Position numbers and translations under genes: made by a program. Below are positions 53,693-62,023 of a stretch of DNA of 64,000 nt, piece by piece; within the stretch, counting starts at the first letter, position 1, and the number at the start of each line of letters is the position of its first letter. The notes beneath the pieces are model-generated. The model did not search any database. It saw only the letters and a list, made by a program, of their open reading frames with translations, and was not told the origin of the DNA. The DNA comes from Alphaproteobacteria bacterium (GTDB lineage: Bacteria > Pseudomonadota > Alphaproteobacteria > Micropepsales > Micropepsaceae): NCBI GenBank assembly GCA_025350465.1, contig JANXXU010000008.1, positions 186,001-250,000 on the forward strand, in the 5' to 3' direction.

Positions 53693-54547
53693 ATGACCAA
53701 GCTCGCATATCTATCGTCAACGGCGCTGTGCGCGCTCGCGCTCGTCGCCGGAGTATCGCCGGCTGCCGCCGACGGCGGCATGGGCAACCAGCTCTACGGC
53801 AGTGCCAATTTCGACTACGATTGGACGATGTACAATCCAAAGATGGGTAGCGATTTCCATACCCACACGTTTATCGGCCAAGGCGCCATTGGCGTGCCGC
53901 TCGGCAACGGTTGGTCGGGCCAAGCCAACTTCTCGTTCGAGACCCAACAGTTCAATAACTTCGGACCGGCGAATTTTTCGGTCGATACCTGGCAGATCGG
54001 CGGCGTGGCCGCTTACCAATTCGACGGCCAAGGGCGGCTCGGTTTCGATCTCGCGTATCAATCTCTCGATTTCGGCGCTACGGTCGATGGCTATCGCGCC
54101 GGCCTTCAGGGCGAGCTTTTCTGGAGGCCGGACGTCACGTTCCGCGCCGCTGCGGGCTATCAAGACTACGACACGAACGGTCTCAGAGGTGACGGGTTCT
54201 ACGGCTCGGCTGGCGGCTCGTATTACTTCAGCCGCAACATCGGGTTCAGGGGCAACGTCGATTACTACACATACAACGTCCGAGGCATCGGTCCGTCTTT
54301 CGACTACAACGCTTGGGACTTCGGCGGCAAACTGCAATACAAATGCGACACCTATCCGCTTGTCTTTGGCGCGCACGCCAACTACGCGACGGTCGATGCC
54401 TTCAACGTGAACGGCAACGACGCGTGGAATTTGGGTATCAGCGTCACGGCGTTGTTCGGCATTGGCGCGCAGGACTCCTCTCTGCGTGATGCCGAAGCAA
54501 ATGCCCCGTTTGAGTCGTTGCGCACAGGTGTGAAGTATCTCTTCTGA
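53693..54547 (+). CDS. Outer-membrane beta-barrel protein, paralogue
   Basis: 284-residue protein with a signal peptide (TALCALALVAGVSPAAADGG) and an alternating aromatic pattern (GSANFDYDWTMYNPK, GQANFSFETQQFNNF, FGGKLQYKCDTY, VKYLF at the C terminus, a terminal Phe typical of barrels). It is related to the protein at 48108-48977: similar size, similar GFDLAYQSLDFGATVDGYRAG region and SYYFSRN-like strand. Function unknown, probably a small porin-like or adhesion barrel. TGAGGAACCTC precedes ATG 53693; the track ORF begins 39 codons upstream. A terminator follows. Confidence 0.82.
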   Translation: MTKLAYLSSTALCALALVAGVSPAAADGGMGNQLYGSANFDYDWTMYNPKMGSDFHTHTFIGQGAIGVPLGNGWSGQANFSFETQQFNNFGPANFSVDTWQIGGVAAYQFDGQGRLGFDLAYQSLDFGATVDGYRAGLQGELFWRPDVTFRAAAGYQDYDTNGLRGDGFYGSAGGSYYFSRNIGFRGNVDYYTYNVRGIGPSFDYNAWDFGGKLQYKCDTYPLVFGAHANYATVDAFNVNGNDAWNLGISVTALFGIGAQDSSLRDAEANAPFESLRTGVKYLF

Positions 54548-54589
54548 AGTCGCTCTTTCCGCATCCGCGCGGACGCAAGCGGAAAAGAC

Positions 54590-54625
54590 AAGGCGCAGGT
54601 TGAAATCTGCGCCTTGTTGATTTTG
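54590..54625 (+). terminator. Rho-independent terminator
   Basis: AAGGCGCAG and CTGCGCCTT form a 9-bp stem with an 8-base loop, followed by GTTGATTTT. It lies just after the outer-membrane protein gene (stop 54547). Confidence 0.8.
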
Positions 54626-54643
54626 CGACCGCCGGTTCGGCTC

Positions 54644-54820
54644 CTAAGTCTGGGTGGCGCCGATCAAGTCGAAGTCGCCGCCCATCACCGCATCGAATTT
54701 GCCCGTGCGCCAAGCGCCGGCTCCGTCGCGCACGAGCGGCGAGAGGGTTCGCCCCGATAACGCCGGATCACGCTGTTCGGCGCCGCTGCGCGCGCGAAAC
54801 CATCCTTCAGCGCAGCACTT
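54644..54820 (-). pseudogene. Possible relict reading frame or dispersed element
   Basis: The minus strand holds an open stretch of 58 codons without an obvious start, ending in a TAG at 54644: KCCAEGWFRARS, then RDPALSGRTLSPLVRDGAG and KFDAVMGGDFDLIGATQT. It reads like a protein end but has no start codon or ribosome-binding site. Equally, it could be a conserved intergenic element. The rest of the gap between 54548 and 54834 contains only the terminator. Confidence 0.35.
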
Positions 54821-54833
54821 GCTTCTGCGTGCG

Positions 54834-55646
54834 TTATCGTTTGCGCGCGATGACCTCGAGCACCATTGGGGTAATCATAAGGCTCCGTGGATCGGCTTCG
54901 GCCGAGGCGAGCGCCTGGCGCGCGGCCTCCGCGTCGACCGCGGTCATCTGGCCGCTTGCAACGAGCCGCTCGAAGAACACGTTGGCGAAACTTGCGGGCC
55001 AGCGCCAGATCGCGCTCGACGGCGGCACGACATCAATGATCGGTTTGAGCTCGACAATTTCGAAACCTGCATTGGCCAAGGTCGTGGGCAACGTCAACGC
55101 GCTATCGACGAACCCGCCGCCCAGGCGAATGCTGTCGATGACCTCCGCCACGAAATGCTCGAACGCTGCCGAGCGCGGTGCCAGCCGCCAGGTTCGATAG
55201 TCGAGATATTCGTGGAAGACGGCAATCGCACCTGGCTTAAGTGCGCGCGCCAGGTGATCGACGACCGTGCCCGGGTCCCTTACGAACGACAACACCCACC
55301 GGCACCATGAGGCGTCGGCGACGCTCTCGCCAAACGAGGCATCGACGACATCGGCCTCCATCGTTGTGATATTCGCCAAGCCGCGTCGATGCGCCATGTC
55401 TTCCAGCGCATCCAGAAATCGGCGCGATCGTTCGACGGCGATCACGCGGCCTGTACTGCCTACGATTTCAGCGAGGTCAAGTGATGCATAGCCAGGTCCG
55501 GCTCCGACATCGATAACGGTTCGGCCGGCGGCAATTCCAGCACGCCGCCAAACCTCAAGCGCCCGCGCCCGCCAAACGCGATGCTGCATACCAAGACGCT
55601 CGATCTCCGCGTCGTGCGTGCCCAACACATAATCTCGTTCGCTCAT
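54834..55646 (-). CDS. Class I SAM-dependent methyltransferase
   Basis: 270-residue methyltransferase. The SAM-binding motif I is IDVGAGPGYASLDLAE, motif II AVERSRRFLDAL, and the acidic motif MEADVVDASFG follows. The later YRTWRLAPRSAAFEHFVAE segment shows a small substrate cap. The methyl acceptor is unknown; it could be a lipid, small molecule or protein. ATG at 55646 (MSERDYVLGTHDAEIERL) looks typical of this ubiE-like group. No neighbouring biosynthetic gene is evident. Confidence 0.88.
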   Translation of the reverse strand: MSERDYVLGTHDAEIERLGMQHRVWRARALEVWRRAGIAAGRTVIDVGAGPGYASLDLAEIVGSTGRVIAVERSRRFLDALEDMAHRRGLANITTMEADVVDASFGESVADASWCRWVLSFVRDPGTVVDHLARALKPGAIAVFHEYLDYRTWRLAPRSAAFEHFVAEVIDSIRLGGGFVDSALTLPTTLANAGFEIVELKPIIDVVPPSSAIWRWPASFANVFFERLVASGQMTAVDAEAARQALASAEADPRSLMITPMVLEVIARKR

Positions 55647-55732
55647 GCGGGCTCCTCTCTGGGCGCTTGCCTAAATCCGAGCGGCAATCGGCGCTACCCG
55701 TTTTCTGCTTCCGAACTCGGCGGGGCCTCAAG

Positions 55733-56107
55733 TCAGCGCGGTGCGCCGCAGACAACGGTCGCCAAATCGATCATCGGTTCATCGAACGGGGGCTCGCTCG
55801 GCCGGTAATAAAGGCCGCTCACAGTTACCTTCTCGCCATCGATGCACGGAATGATGCCGGCCGCGAACACCGAGATGCGCAATCGTCCGCAGGGTGGACC
55901 AGATGTCTCGAGGTAGAAATAAGTGTTGATCGACTCGTCCGGTTCTTCGGCGCCGCTCTTGATACTGCGCGCTTGGCCTTTGACGACGACCTGCGCCTTG
56001 TCCTTGAACGGACAGCCGGGGGCCGGTGCGGTGGTCTGCGTGGCGACGCTTGGCTCGAACAAAAATATTGTCGACAGGCAGATGGCGGCGAACGACAACA
56101 GACGCAT
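55733..56107 (-). CDS. Small exported hypothetical protein
   Basis: About 124 residues with a signal peptide (LLSFAAICLSTIFLFEPSVA) and a compact mature part (KDKAQVVVKGQARSIKSG; YFYLETSGPPCGRLRISVFA; DGEKVTVSGLYYRP) that suggests a small beta-barrel, possibly OB-fold-like. Four mature cysteines could form disulfides. I do not recognise the family. ATG 56107 begins the signal; the track uses a GTG three codons earlier. It ends 80 bases before the methyltransferase start on the same strand. Confidence 0.65.
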   Translation of the reverse strand: MRLLSFAAICLSTIFLFEPSVATQTTAPAPGCPFKDKAQVVVKGQARSIKSGAEEPDESINTYFYLETSGPPCGRLRISVFAAGIIPCIDGEKVTVSGLYYRPSEPPFDEPMIDLATVVCGAPR

Positions 56108-56365
56108 GGTCGACACTCAATTGAAGCCAATGGTAAACGTGCGTACCACAATTCCATGCGCCTGGAGGAATGTCGTGCGCACAACCTTTATTCCTGCATC
56201 CGCCAACCGCTATTTCCAAAGCGGCTCTCGACCTGCTCGACATACACGTCGGCTGCATCGGTCCCGCAGAACTGCGCGGCCGAGTTCGTGATGCGGTGTC
56301 GAGGCTCTCGGCAATCTACGCCCGCGCGCTTCGAGCATAGGCGAGACCGCCGCGCCAAGGCTCAT

Positions 56366-56406
56366 TGCAAAACGAAGACGGCGCGCTCGGTTGGCCGAAC
56401 GCGCCG
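56366..56406 (-). terminator. Rho-independent terminator
   Basis: On the minus strand CGGCGCG and CGCGCCG form a 7-bp stem around a 14-base loop, followed by TCTTCGTTTT. It lies immediately downstream of the small exported protein gene that ends at 56432. Confidence 0.65.
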
Positions 56407-56431
56407 CTGATACGAACCTTAGTGAGACGGA

Positions 56432-56800
56432 TTAGGACGAAACCGCATCCAGCGCGCGCAGCCGCTCGTAGACCGCTTCGACCGCGTCGACGAAATGGGC
56501 CCCGCCATTGATCACGCAGAAATTGCCCATCGCCTCGTATTGCTTGGTGTAGTCGAAGGCCTTCGGCGTCAGATCGACGTCATGGCCGGTCTTTTCCTTT
56601 TCGATCGTGTTCCGGTGCGACATGTAGCCTTGCGCCCAGCTGAAATAGCTGAGGCCCAAATTCGGTTGGGTCTTCACGTCGGTGATGAAACCGGAACATT
56701 CGCGCGCGCCCATGCCGTAAATACGCGCTCCTTCTTGCGCGACAGCAGTCGACGCACAACTCAACGCAATGCTGACGGCGGCGACAACAACACCTTTCAT
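56432..56800 (-). CDS. Small exported hypothetical protein
   Basis: 122-residue protein with a signal peptide (VVVAAVSIALSCASTAVAQ) and a helical mature region holding RECSGFITDVKTQPN, SYFSWAQGYMSHRNTIEK and NFCVINGGAHFVDAVEAVYERL. Two cysteines are well placed for a disulfide. The composition recalls small periplasmic proteins such as the Rap1a/Tai or HdeA-like type, without firm motif support. ATG 56800 follows GGGGAGA; the track start is 13 codons earlier. A terminator lies just past the stop. Function unknown. Confidence 0.72.
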   Translation of the reverse strand: MKGVVVAAVSIALSCASTAVAQEGARIYGMGARECSGFITDVKTQPNLGLSYFSWAQGYMSHRNTIEKEKTGHDVDLTPKAFDYTKQYEAMGNFCVINGGAHFVDAVEAVYERLRALDAVSS

Positions 56801-56958
56801 ACGTGAATCTCCCCGAAAGAAGTGCGGCGAAAAAGCCAACCGATTGCGAGATTAGAGAGAGTCGCAACGGTTTGCGACCGCAAAGAGTTCGCGTCTAGCG
56901 CGAACAAGGGTGCGCTCAACCGGAACGCGCAGTGCGCAATTGTTGGGCGAGTGCCCAA

Positions 56959-57057
56959 AGCGTGATCCCGAAAAGTGGATACCGGTTTTCGGAAAAGATC
57001 ACGCTCGAACAAAGACCTAGCGCCAGATCGGATTCGAGTTGATCCGATTTGGCGCTC
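56959..57057. repeat. Palindromic repeats of Hyphomicrobiales type
   Basis: First unit: arms agcgtgatc (56959) and gatcacgct (to 57005) around cccgaaaag...accggttttcgg. Second unit: agcgcca.atcggat facing atccgat.tggcgct (57020-57057). The first closely matches the GATCACGC-type dispersed repeat seen across Hyphomicrobiales genomes. The second often accompanies it. No gene is inside. Confidence 0.75.
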
Positions 57058-57066
57058 GTTGCGGTG

Positions 57067-58263
57067 CTATTTCGGCTCGACGCGCACCACCGTTCCCTCG
57101 CCGGTGCCGTGATTGAACGGCGTCGGCGTGTCGGCTTCGGTCAACAGATAAAGATAGCCGTCGGGCCCGGTCCGCACGTCGCGAATGCGCATGCCGATTT
57201 CTTTGAACAGCTCGTCCTGGCCGACGACGGCGTAGTTGGCGTCGAAATTCACATGGCGCACATTCTTGAAGACCAGAGAGCCCGAGAATCCGTCGCCCTC
57301 CCAGGCGGGGAACTTATCCCCATGATAGATTGTGAACCCTGAAGGGGCGATCGAGGGCGTCCAATAAAGCAGCGGCTGCTCCATGCCCGCGCGCTCCGTA
57401 TACGGAGAAACGTAAGCGCCGGAATAGTCCATGCCGTAGGTGATGACCGGCCAGCCGTAGTTCTTGCCCGGTTCGATGATGTTGATTTCGTCGCCGCCGC
57501 GAGGCCCGTGCTCGGTTTCCCACACGCGCCCGGTCTTCGGCTCGACATAGAGGCCTTGTTCGTTGCGGTGGCCAAGCGTCCAAATCTCCGGCCTCGCGCC
57601 GGGTTTGCCCGCGAACGGATTGCCCGGCGGCACGCTGCCGTCGTCGTTGAGGTGAACGATCTTGCCGAGGTCGCTCGACAGATCCTGCGCTTTCTCGCGA
57701 TACTCGAACCCTTCGCCGACGGTCAGCAAGAACGTCCCGTCGGCGAGAAACGCCATGCGTCCGCCGAAATGATTGCCCGTGTCCTTCATCGGTGACGCGG
57801 TGAAGATCGGTTGCACATCGGTGAGTGCGTGGCCGTCGTAGTGCGCGCGCACAACGCGCGTCGCGTTGGCCGCGGCATCGCCGAAGGCGAACGTCAGATA
57901 GACGATGTTGTTTTCCTTGAACTTCGGATGCAGCACGATGTCGAACAATCCGGCTTGTGCCCCCGCCTGCGTGTAGACGGGGGGCACGCCGGTGATCGGC
58001 GTCGGATCGAGCACGCCGTTGCGAAGCACGCGCAAGCGTCCGGCGCGCTCCGTTACCAGCATCGAGCCGTCGGGCAGAAAGGCGATCGACCAGGGGTGAT
58101 CGAGGCCCTTGGCAAGTGTCGTCAGCTTGTAAGAAACCGGTCCGGTAGGAGCGGGCACCGGCGCGACGTCGGCGGGATCTCTGGGCGTCTCCGGCCCCGC
58201 ATCGGCATGTGCCGCGCCTGCCCCAAAGACACACAAAGCAAAGATAATGGTGCAAAGGCGCAT
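57067..58263 (-). CDS. PQQ-dependent sugar dehydrogenase-like protein (YliI/Asd type)
   Basis: 398-residue exported six-bladed propeller protein of the soluble aldose sugar dehydrogenase (YliI/GDH-B) family. Signal peptide: IIFALCVFGAGAAHADA. Conserved texts: LDHPWSIAFLPDGSMLVTERAGRLRVL, HRNEQGLYVEPKTG, ETEHGPRGGDEINII and FKEIGMRIRDVRTGPDGYLYLLTE. Members need PQQ and calcium; no PQQ biosynthesis gene is in view. Track ORF starts 53 codons upstream; ATG 58263 after GGGGAAGCC is right. Confidence 0.92.
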   Translation of the reverse strand: MRLCTIIFALCVFGAGAAHADAGPETPRDPADVAPVPAPTGPVSYKLTTLAKGLDHPWSIAFLPDGSMLVTERAGRLRVLRNGVLDPTPITGVPPVYTQAGAQAGLFDIVLHPKFKENNIVYLTFAFGDAAANATRVVRAHYDGHALTDVQPIFTASPMKDTGNHFGGRMAFLADGTFLLTVGEGFEYREKAQDLSSDLGKIVHLNDDGSVPPGNPFAGKPGARPEIWTLGHRNEQGLYVEPKTGRVWETEHGPRGGDEINIIEPGKNYGWPVITYGMDYSGAYVSPYTERAGMEQPLLYWTPSIAPSGFTIYHGDKFPAWEGDGFSGSLVFKNVRHVNFDANYAVVGQDELFKEIGMRIRDVRTGPDGYLYLLTEADTPTPFNHGTGEGTVVRVEPK

Positions 58264-58353
58264 GGCTTCCCCGACGTCCGTTGTGAATGCGGCTAAAGAC
58301 ATCTGACCCCATTTTCGGGCATAAGTGAACAGAGGCGAAGAGGGGCCGAGGCA

Positions 58354-58806
58354 ATGCTGCGGAGCGTTCTTGTATTTGTGCTGGTCTTGGCGGTGACGGT
58401 CGTGCTCGGCGTTACGGCGCATTCCCTATTTGTCATGCAAGCTTGGACGATGGCGGCTGCGCAGGCCGCCGACGCTGTGCCGCCGGCTCTCAGCCTCCCC
58501 GAACGCCTCGGCTGGATCGGCCATGACATCGTCGGCATGGGCCCGACATACGGCGTGCTCGCGGGCATCGCCTTGCTCGTTGCGTTCATCGCCGCCGGAC
58601 TCCTCGCGCGGGTGACGGGATTGCGCGCCATCGTCTTCGCCGTCGCTGGCGCCGTGGCGATGATCGTGCTCTTCACGACATTGAAATCGGTGCTCGGCAC
58701 CGTCGGTGTCTTCGGCGCCCGCGGCATGATGGGCCTCGCCGCCCAAGCCGGCGTCGGTGCGTTCGGTGGAATTCTTTTTGCGACCTTCAAACCGTCTGCC
58801 GCGTGA
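58354..58806 (+). CDS. Small integral membrane protein, unknown family
   Basis: 150-residue protein with four hydrophobic segments (VLVFVLVLAVTVVLGVTAH; MGPTYGVLAGIALLVAFIAAGLLA; AIVFAVAGAVAMIVLFTTL; GMMGLAAQAGVGAFGGILFATF) and a short loop, QAADAVPPALSLPERLGW. No family recognised. It is divergent from the PQQ dehydrogenase gene, with 90 bases between starts, and precedes the MFS exporter gene (start 58826, 19 bases after its stop), so it may be cotranscribed with it. Confidence 0.72.
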   Translation: MLRSVLVFVLVLAVTVVLGVTAHSLFVMQAWTMAAAQAADAVPPALSLPERLGWIGHDIVGMGPTYGVLAGIALLVAFIAAGLLARVTGLRAIVFAVAGAVAMIVLFTTLKSVLGTVGVFGARGMMGLAAQAGVGAFGGILFATFKPSAA

Positions 58807-58825
58807 CGCGAGCCAGCACCGAGCA

Positions 58826-60031
58826 TTGAGCAAGAATCTTCTTCTCTTTCTCGCGGCGCGTTTCTTCGGCGTGCTTGCGAGCCAGGTTCAATCGGTCGCC
58901 GTCGGCTATCAGGTCTACGAGCTGACGCGCGATCCGATGGCGCTGGGCTTTGTCGGCCTTGCTCAGTTCTTGCCGATGTTCGCGCTGACGCTTGTCGCGG
59001 GCGACGTCGCCGACCGCTACGACCGGCGATTCATTCTCGGTGTCAGCTACGCCTTGCAGGCCGTGCTTTCGGCCGGGCTCTTCGCGCTGATGCTGACGGC
59101 ACACCCATCGATCATGATGTTCTACGGACTGTTGGCGCTCCTGGGATCGGTGCGAGCGTTTTCCGCGCCGGCCGGGCAGTCGTTCCTGCCGCTGCTCGTG
59201 ACGGTGGACCAACTGCCGCGCGCCATCGCTTGGAGCTCCTCGACGTTTCAGATTGCAACGATCGCCGGCCCCGCCACCGGCGGCGCCGCTTTGGTCTTCG
59301 GCGCCAACGCCGCATTCGCGCTCTGTCTCGCGCTCTTCGCGTTCGTTGCGCTCCTGACCTTAGGCATCACGGTCGAAAGTCCACGCCGCGACCACGCGAG
59401 CGGCAGTACTGTTCTGCAGCGCGTCACTGCCGGCATCGCCTATGTGCGCCACACACCGATCGTTCTGGGCGCCCTTTCGCTCGACCTCTTTGCCGTTCTC
59501 TTCGGCGGTGTTACGGCGATGCTGCCGATCTACGCGCGCGATATCTTGCTTGTCGGCCCGGAAGGCCTGGGCCTCTTGCGCAGCGCGCCGGCCGCCGGCG
59601 CGGCAGTGGTTTCCATCCTCCTCGGTTTTCGCCCGCTCGATCGGCAATCGGGCCCCGCGATGTTCGCCGGCGTCGCCATATTCGGCATCGCCACGATCGT
59701 CTTCGGCCTATCGCAGAGCTTCATCGTCTCACTATTGGCGCTCTCTGCCCTGGGCGCCTCCGACATGATCAGCGTCTATGTCCGCAACGCGCTCGTGCAG
59801 ATGGTGACGCCCGACCACATGCGCGGCCGCGTCAGCGCCGTGAATTTTCTCTTCATCGGCGCCTCGAACGAGCTCGGTGAATTCGAATCCGGTCTCACCG
59901 CGGCCTGGTTCGGCGTCGTGCCGTCGGTCGTCCTCGGCGGCTTGGGCACGCTGGGCGTCGTCGCGTTATGGGCGTGGATGTTTCCCAGCCTGCGAAACGT
60001 CGACCGCCTGACAACCTTGAGAGCGGCGTAG
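58826..60031 (+). CDS. MFS exporter, EntS-like family
   Basis: 401-residue transporter with about 12 hydrophobic helices. The helix-2/3 loop motif DVADRYDRRFILG is the MFS signature, preceded by LPMFALTLVAG. The region QFLPMFALTLVAGDVADRYDRR and the PDHMRGRVSAVNFLFIGASNELGEFESG ending resemble EntS/enterobactin-exporter-type (MFS_3) proteins. It probably exports a small hydrophobic or siderophore-like compound, but no siderophore gene is nearby. Start: TTG 58826 in GCATTGAGCAAG; no ATG fits, and the track start lies in the membrane-protein gene. Confidence 0.87.
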   Translation: MSKNLLLFLAARFFGVLASQVQSVAVGYQVYELTRDPMALGFVGLAQFLPMFALTLVAGDVADRYDRRFILGVSYALQAVLSAGLFALMLTAHPSIMMFYGLLALLGSVRAFSAPAGQSFLPLLVTVDQLPRAIAWSSSTFQIATIAGPATGGAALVFGANAAFALCLALFAFVALLTLGITVESPRRDHASGSTVLQRVTAGIAYVRHTPIVLGALSLDLFAVLFGGVTAMLPIYARDILLVGPEGLGLLRSAPAAGAAVVSILLGFRPLDRQSGPAMFAGVAIFGIATIVFGLSQSFIVSLLALSALGASDMISVYVRNALVQMVTPDHMRGRVSAVNFLFIGASNELGEFESGLTAAWFGVVPSVVLGGLGTLGVVALWAWMFPSLRNVDRLTTLRAA

Positions 60032-60198
60032 GTTCGGCTTCGCACATGCACAGCGTCGCTCTTGATCATTACAAGATTGAGGCGCAGCATTTTCCGATAG
60101 AGCGCGAGATGAAACGGGATTAAAGCGCGCTCGCCGGCCGGCTTGGCCGGTCTCCATGTCTCATGGAGATGTGAAAACGATCGAAGAGGCTCCCGTTG

Positions 60199-60232
60199 AA
60201 AAGGCCCCTCCACCTCACGCGAGGGGTCTTTT
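60199..60232 (+). terminator. Terminator hairpin
   Basis: AAAAGGCCCCTC and GAGGGGTCTTTT form a 12-base stem with one G-T pair and a 10-base loop; the second arm ends in TTTT. It lies 170 bases after the MFS gene stop and may serve both strands, since AAAA leads the first arm. Confidence 0.7.
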
Positions 60233-60274
60233 CATTGCTGCAACCCACGTGCGGCGCCTGCTAGTTTCCGCCAC

Positions 60275-61420
60275 ATGAGCCTTTCGCAAACCGACTCGCG
60301 CGCCGATTTTCTGGTGATCGGCGCAGGTATCGCCGGTGCATCGGTCGCCTTTGAGCTGGCGGGCCGCAACGCACAGGTGATTGTGTTGGAGCGCGAGCCG
60401 CGCGCGGGCATGCATTCAACCGGCCGCTCTGCAGCCATATTCTCCGAGATCTATGGCAACAACCCCGTGCGTGCGCTATCGCGAGCGACGCGAAAATTTC
60501 TGTTCGAACCGCCGCCGGGCTTCACTGACGTGCCGCTCGTAAGTCCGCGCGAGACACTCTTCATCGCGCCGCCGGACCAGGTTGCCGCGCTGCGCGCCAT
60601 GCGCACCGAGCCCGATGTCGCGGCGGGAACGCGGCGAATGACGAGCGAAGCGGCGCTGGCACGCGTGCCGATCCTGCGGCAGGAATTCGTCGCCGAGGCG
60701 CTGCTCGAGCCCGAGGCCAACGACATCGACGTCAGCGCCTTGCATGAGGGCTTCTTGCGCGGTGCTCGAAAGCGCGGCGCGACGCTCGTGACCGACGCCG
60801 CGATCGGCGCCATCGAGCGGCGAGGCGGCGAGTGGATCGTGCGAACGCCCGGCGCGAACTACGCTGCGCCCGTTCTGATCAACGCGGCCGGCGCTTGGGT
60901 CGATGAGGTCGCGCTGATGGCGGGCGTTAAGCCCCTGGGGTTCGAGCCGAAACGCCGCACGGTTGTGACCTTCGACGTGCGCCCGGACTTGAAGATCGCC
61001 GACTGGCCGCTCGTCATCGACGCCGAGGAAACGTTCTACTTCAAGCCCGACGCCGGGCGCATCCTACTGACGCCGGCCGACGAGACGCCGTCACCGCCTT
61101 GCGATGCGCAGCCCGAGGAGATCGACATCGCCCGCGCCATCGATCGCTTCGAGACGCTCACGACCGAACGCGTCCGGCGCATCGCCGCCAAATGGGCGGG
61201 CCTGCGCACCTTCGCCCCCGACCGCACGCCCGTCGTCGGTTTCGATACGGCTGCGGAGGGATTTTTCTGGCTGGCCGGGCAGGGCGGCTACGGCATGCAA
61301 ACCTCATCCGCCATGGCCCGCACCGCCGCTGCTCTCGCCGCCGGCGAACCGGTCCCCGCCGATATCGCCGCGCACGGCGTTATGGCATCCGCTTTGACCC
61401 CACGCCGCTTCGTGACCTGA
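60275..61420 (+). CDS. FAD-dependent oxidoreductase (DAO family)
   Basis: 381-residue D-amino-acid oxidase-superfamily protein. The N-terminal dinucleotide motif GAGIAGASVAFELAG spans residues ~16-30 with VIVLEREPRAGMHSTGRSAA after it. C-terminal GLRTFAPDRTPVVGFD and FFWLAGQGGYGMQTS bind the flavin. Such proteins resemble D-arginine/D-amino-acid dehydrogenase and glycine oxidase. The substrate is undetermined. ATG 60275 follows a hairpin-rich gap. The next gene is 240 bases downstream past an inverted repeat, so it seems monocistronic. Confidence 0.9.
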   Translation: MSLSQTDSRADFLVIGAGIAGASVAFELAGRNAQVIVLEREPRAGMHSTGRSAAIFSEIYGNNPVRALSRATRKFLFEPPPGFTDVPLVSPRETLFIAPPDQVAALRAMRTEPDVAAGTRRMTSEAALARVPILRQEFVAEALLEPEANDIDVSALHEGFLRGARKRGATLVTDAAIGAIERRGGEWIVRTPGANYAAPVLINAAGAWVDEVALMAGVKPLGFEPKRRTVVTFDVRPDLKIADWPLVIDAEETFYFKPDAGRILLTPADETPSPPCDAQPEEIDIARAIDRFETLTTERVRRIAAKWAGLRTFAPDRTPVVGFDTAAEGFFWLAGQGGYGMQTSSAMARTAAALAAGEPVPADIAAHGVMASALTPRRFVT

Positions 61421-61439
61421 CGAGCAAGAAACAAAAAGA

Positions 61440-61593
61440 TTGAACCACGAAGGACACGAAGGACACGAAGGACACGAAGAGGCGCAACCGCGCTCGGTAC
61501 GCATCACGTGACCTTTTGCGTTCTTCTTGGGCGCGAAGCGCGCCCAGTTTCTTTCCCTTTCTCTTCGTGCGCTTCGTGTCCTTCGTGGTTCAA
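61440..61593. repeat. 22-bp inverted repeat with tandem 9-base units
   Basis: ttgaaccacgaaggacacga at 61440-61459 continues as three units of gacacgaag, and the inverse (cttcgtgtccttcgtggttc) ends at 61593. The enclosed DNA has no gene. This ttcgtgtccttcgtgg-type element is a widespread intergenic repeat of unknown role. Confidence 0.75.
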
Positions 61594-61663
61594 CCATTCC
61601 TGCTGCCGCGTTTGCGACCGCGTCTGAGTTTGCTAAGTTCCAGGCGCAACGACGAGCCCCACC

Positions 61664-61996
61664 ATGGCAGCCGACACCGACATCGCGGCGACGCCGCAAC
61701 CACCGTATTACGCGGTGATCTTCACCTCGACGCGCACGCCCGGCGACGACGGCTACGGCGCCATGGCGGCGCGCATGATGAAGATGGCGGCCGAGCAGCC
61801 CGGCTTCCTCGGTGTCGAGACCGCGCGCGACGGCGTCGGTATCACCGTTTCCTATTGGCGCAACCTCGAAGACATCGCCAATTGGAAGCGCGTCGCCGAG
61901 CACCGCGAAGCGCAACGCAACGGCCGCGAGAAATGGTACGCCGCCTTCAAAACGCGCATCGCCAAGGTCGAACGCGACTACGGCTTCGAGCGCTGA
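61664..61996 (+). CDS. Antibiotic biosynthesis monooxygenase (ABM) domain protein
   Basis: 110-residue ABM-fold protein, recognised by YAVIFTSTRTPGDDGYGAMA, AEQPGFLGVETARDGVGITVSYWRN and LEDIANWKRVAEHREAQRNGREKWY. Small heme-independent oxygenases or degraders of this fold act on quinones or heme, but many are uncharacterised. The active residues cannot be assigned. ATG 61664 lies just downstream of the 22-bp inverted repeat. The small exported protein gene follows after 27 bases and may be cotranscribed. Confidence 0.86.
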   Translation: MAADTDIAATPQPPYYAVIFTSTRTPGDDGYGAMAARMMKMAAEQPGFLGVETARDGVGITVSYWRNLEDIANWKRVAEHREAQRNGREKWYAAFKTRIAKVERDYGFER

Positions 61997-62023
61997 CGGC
62001 GGCGACATTGAGAAGAGGTCGAG

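Noticed and set aside
61440-61480. CRISPR-like array from the gacacgaag units
   Set aside because: Units are 9 bases, directly adjacent, without spacers; it is part of an inverted repeat.
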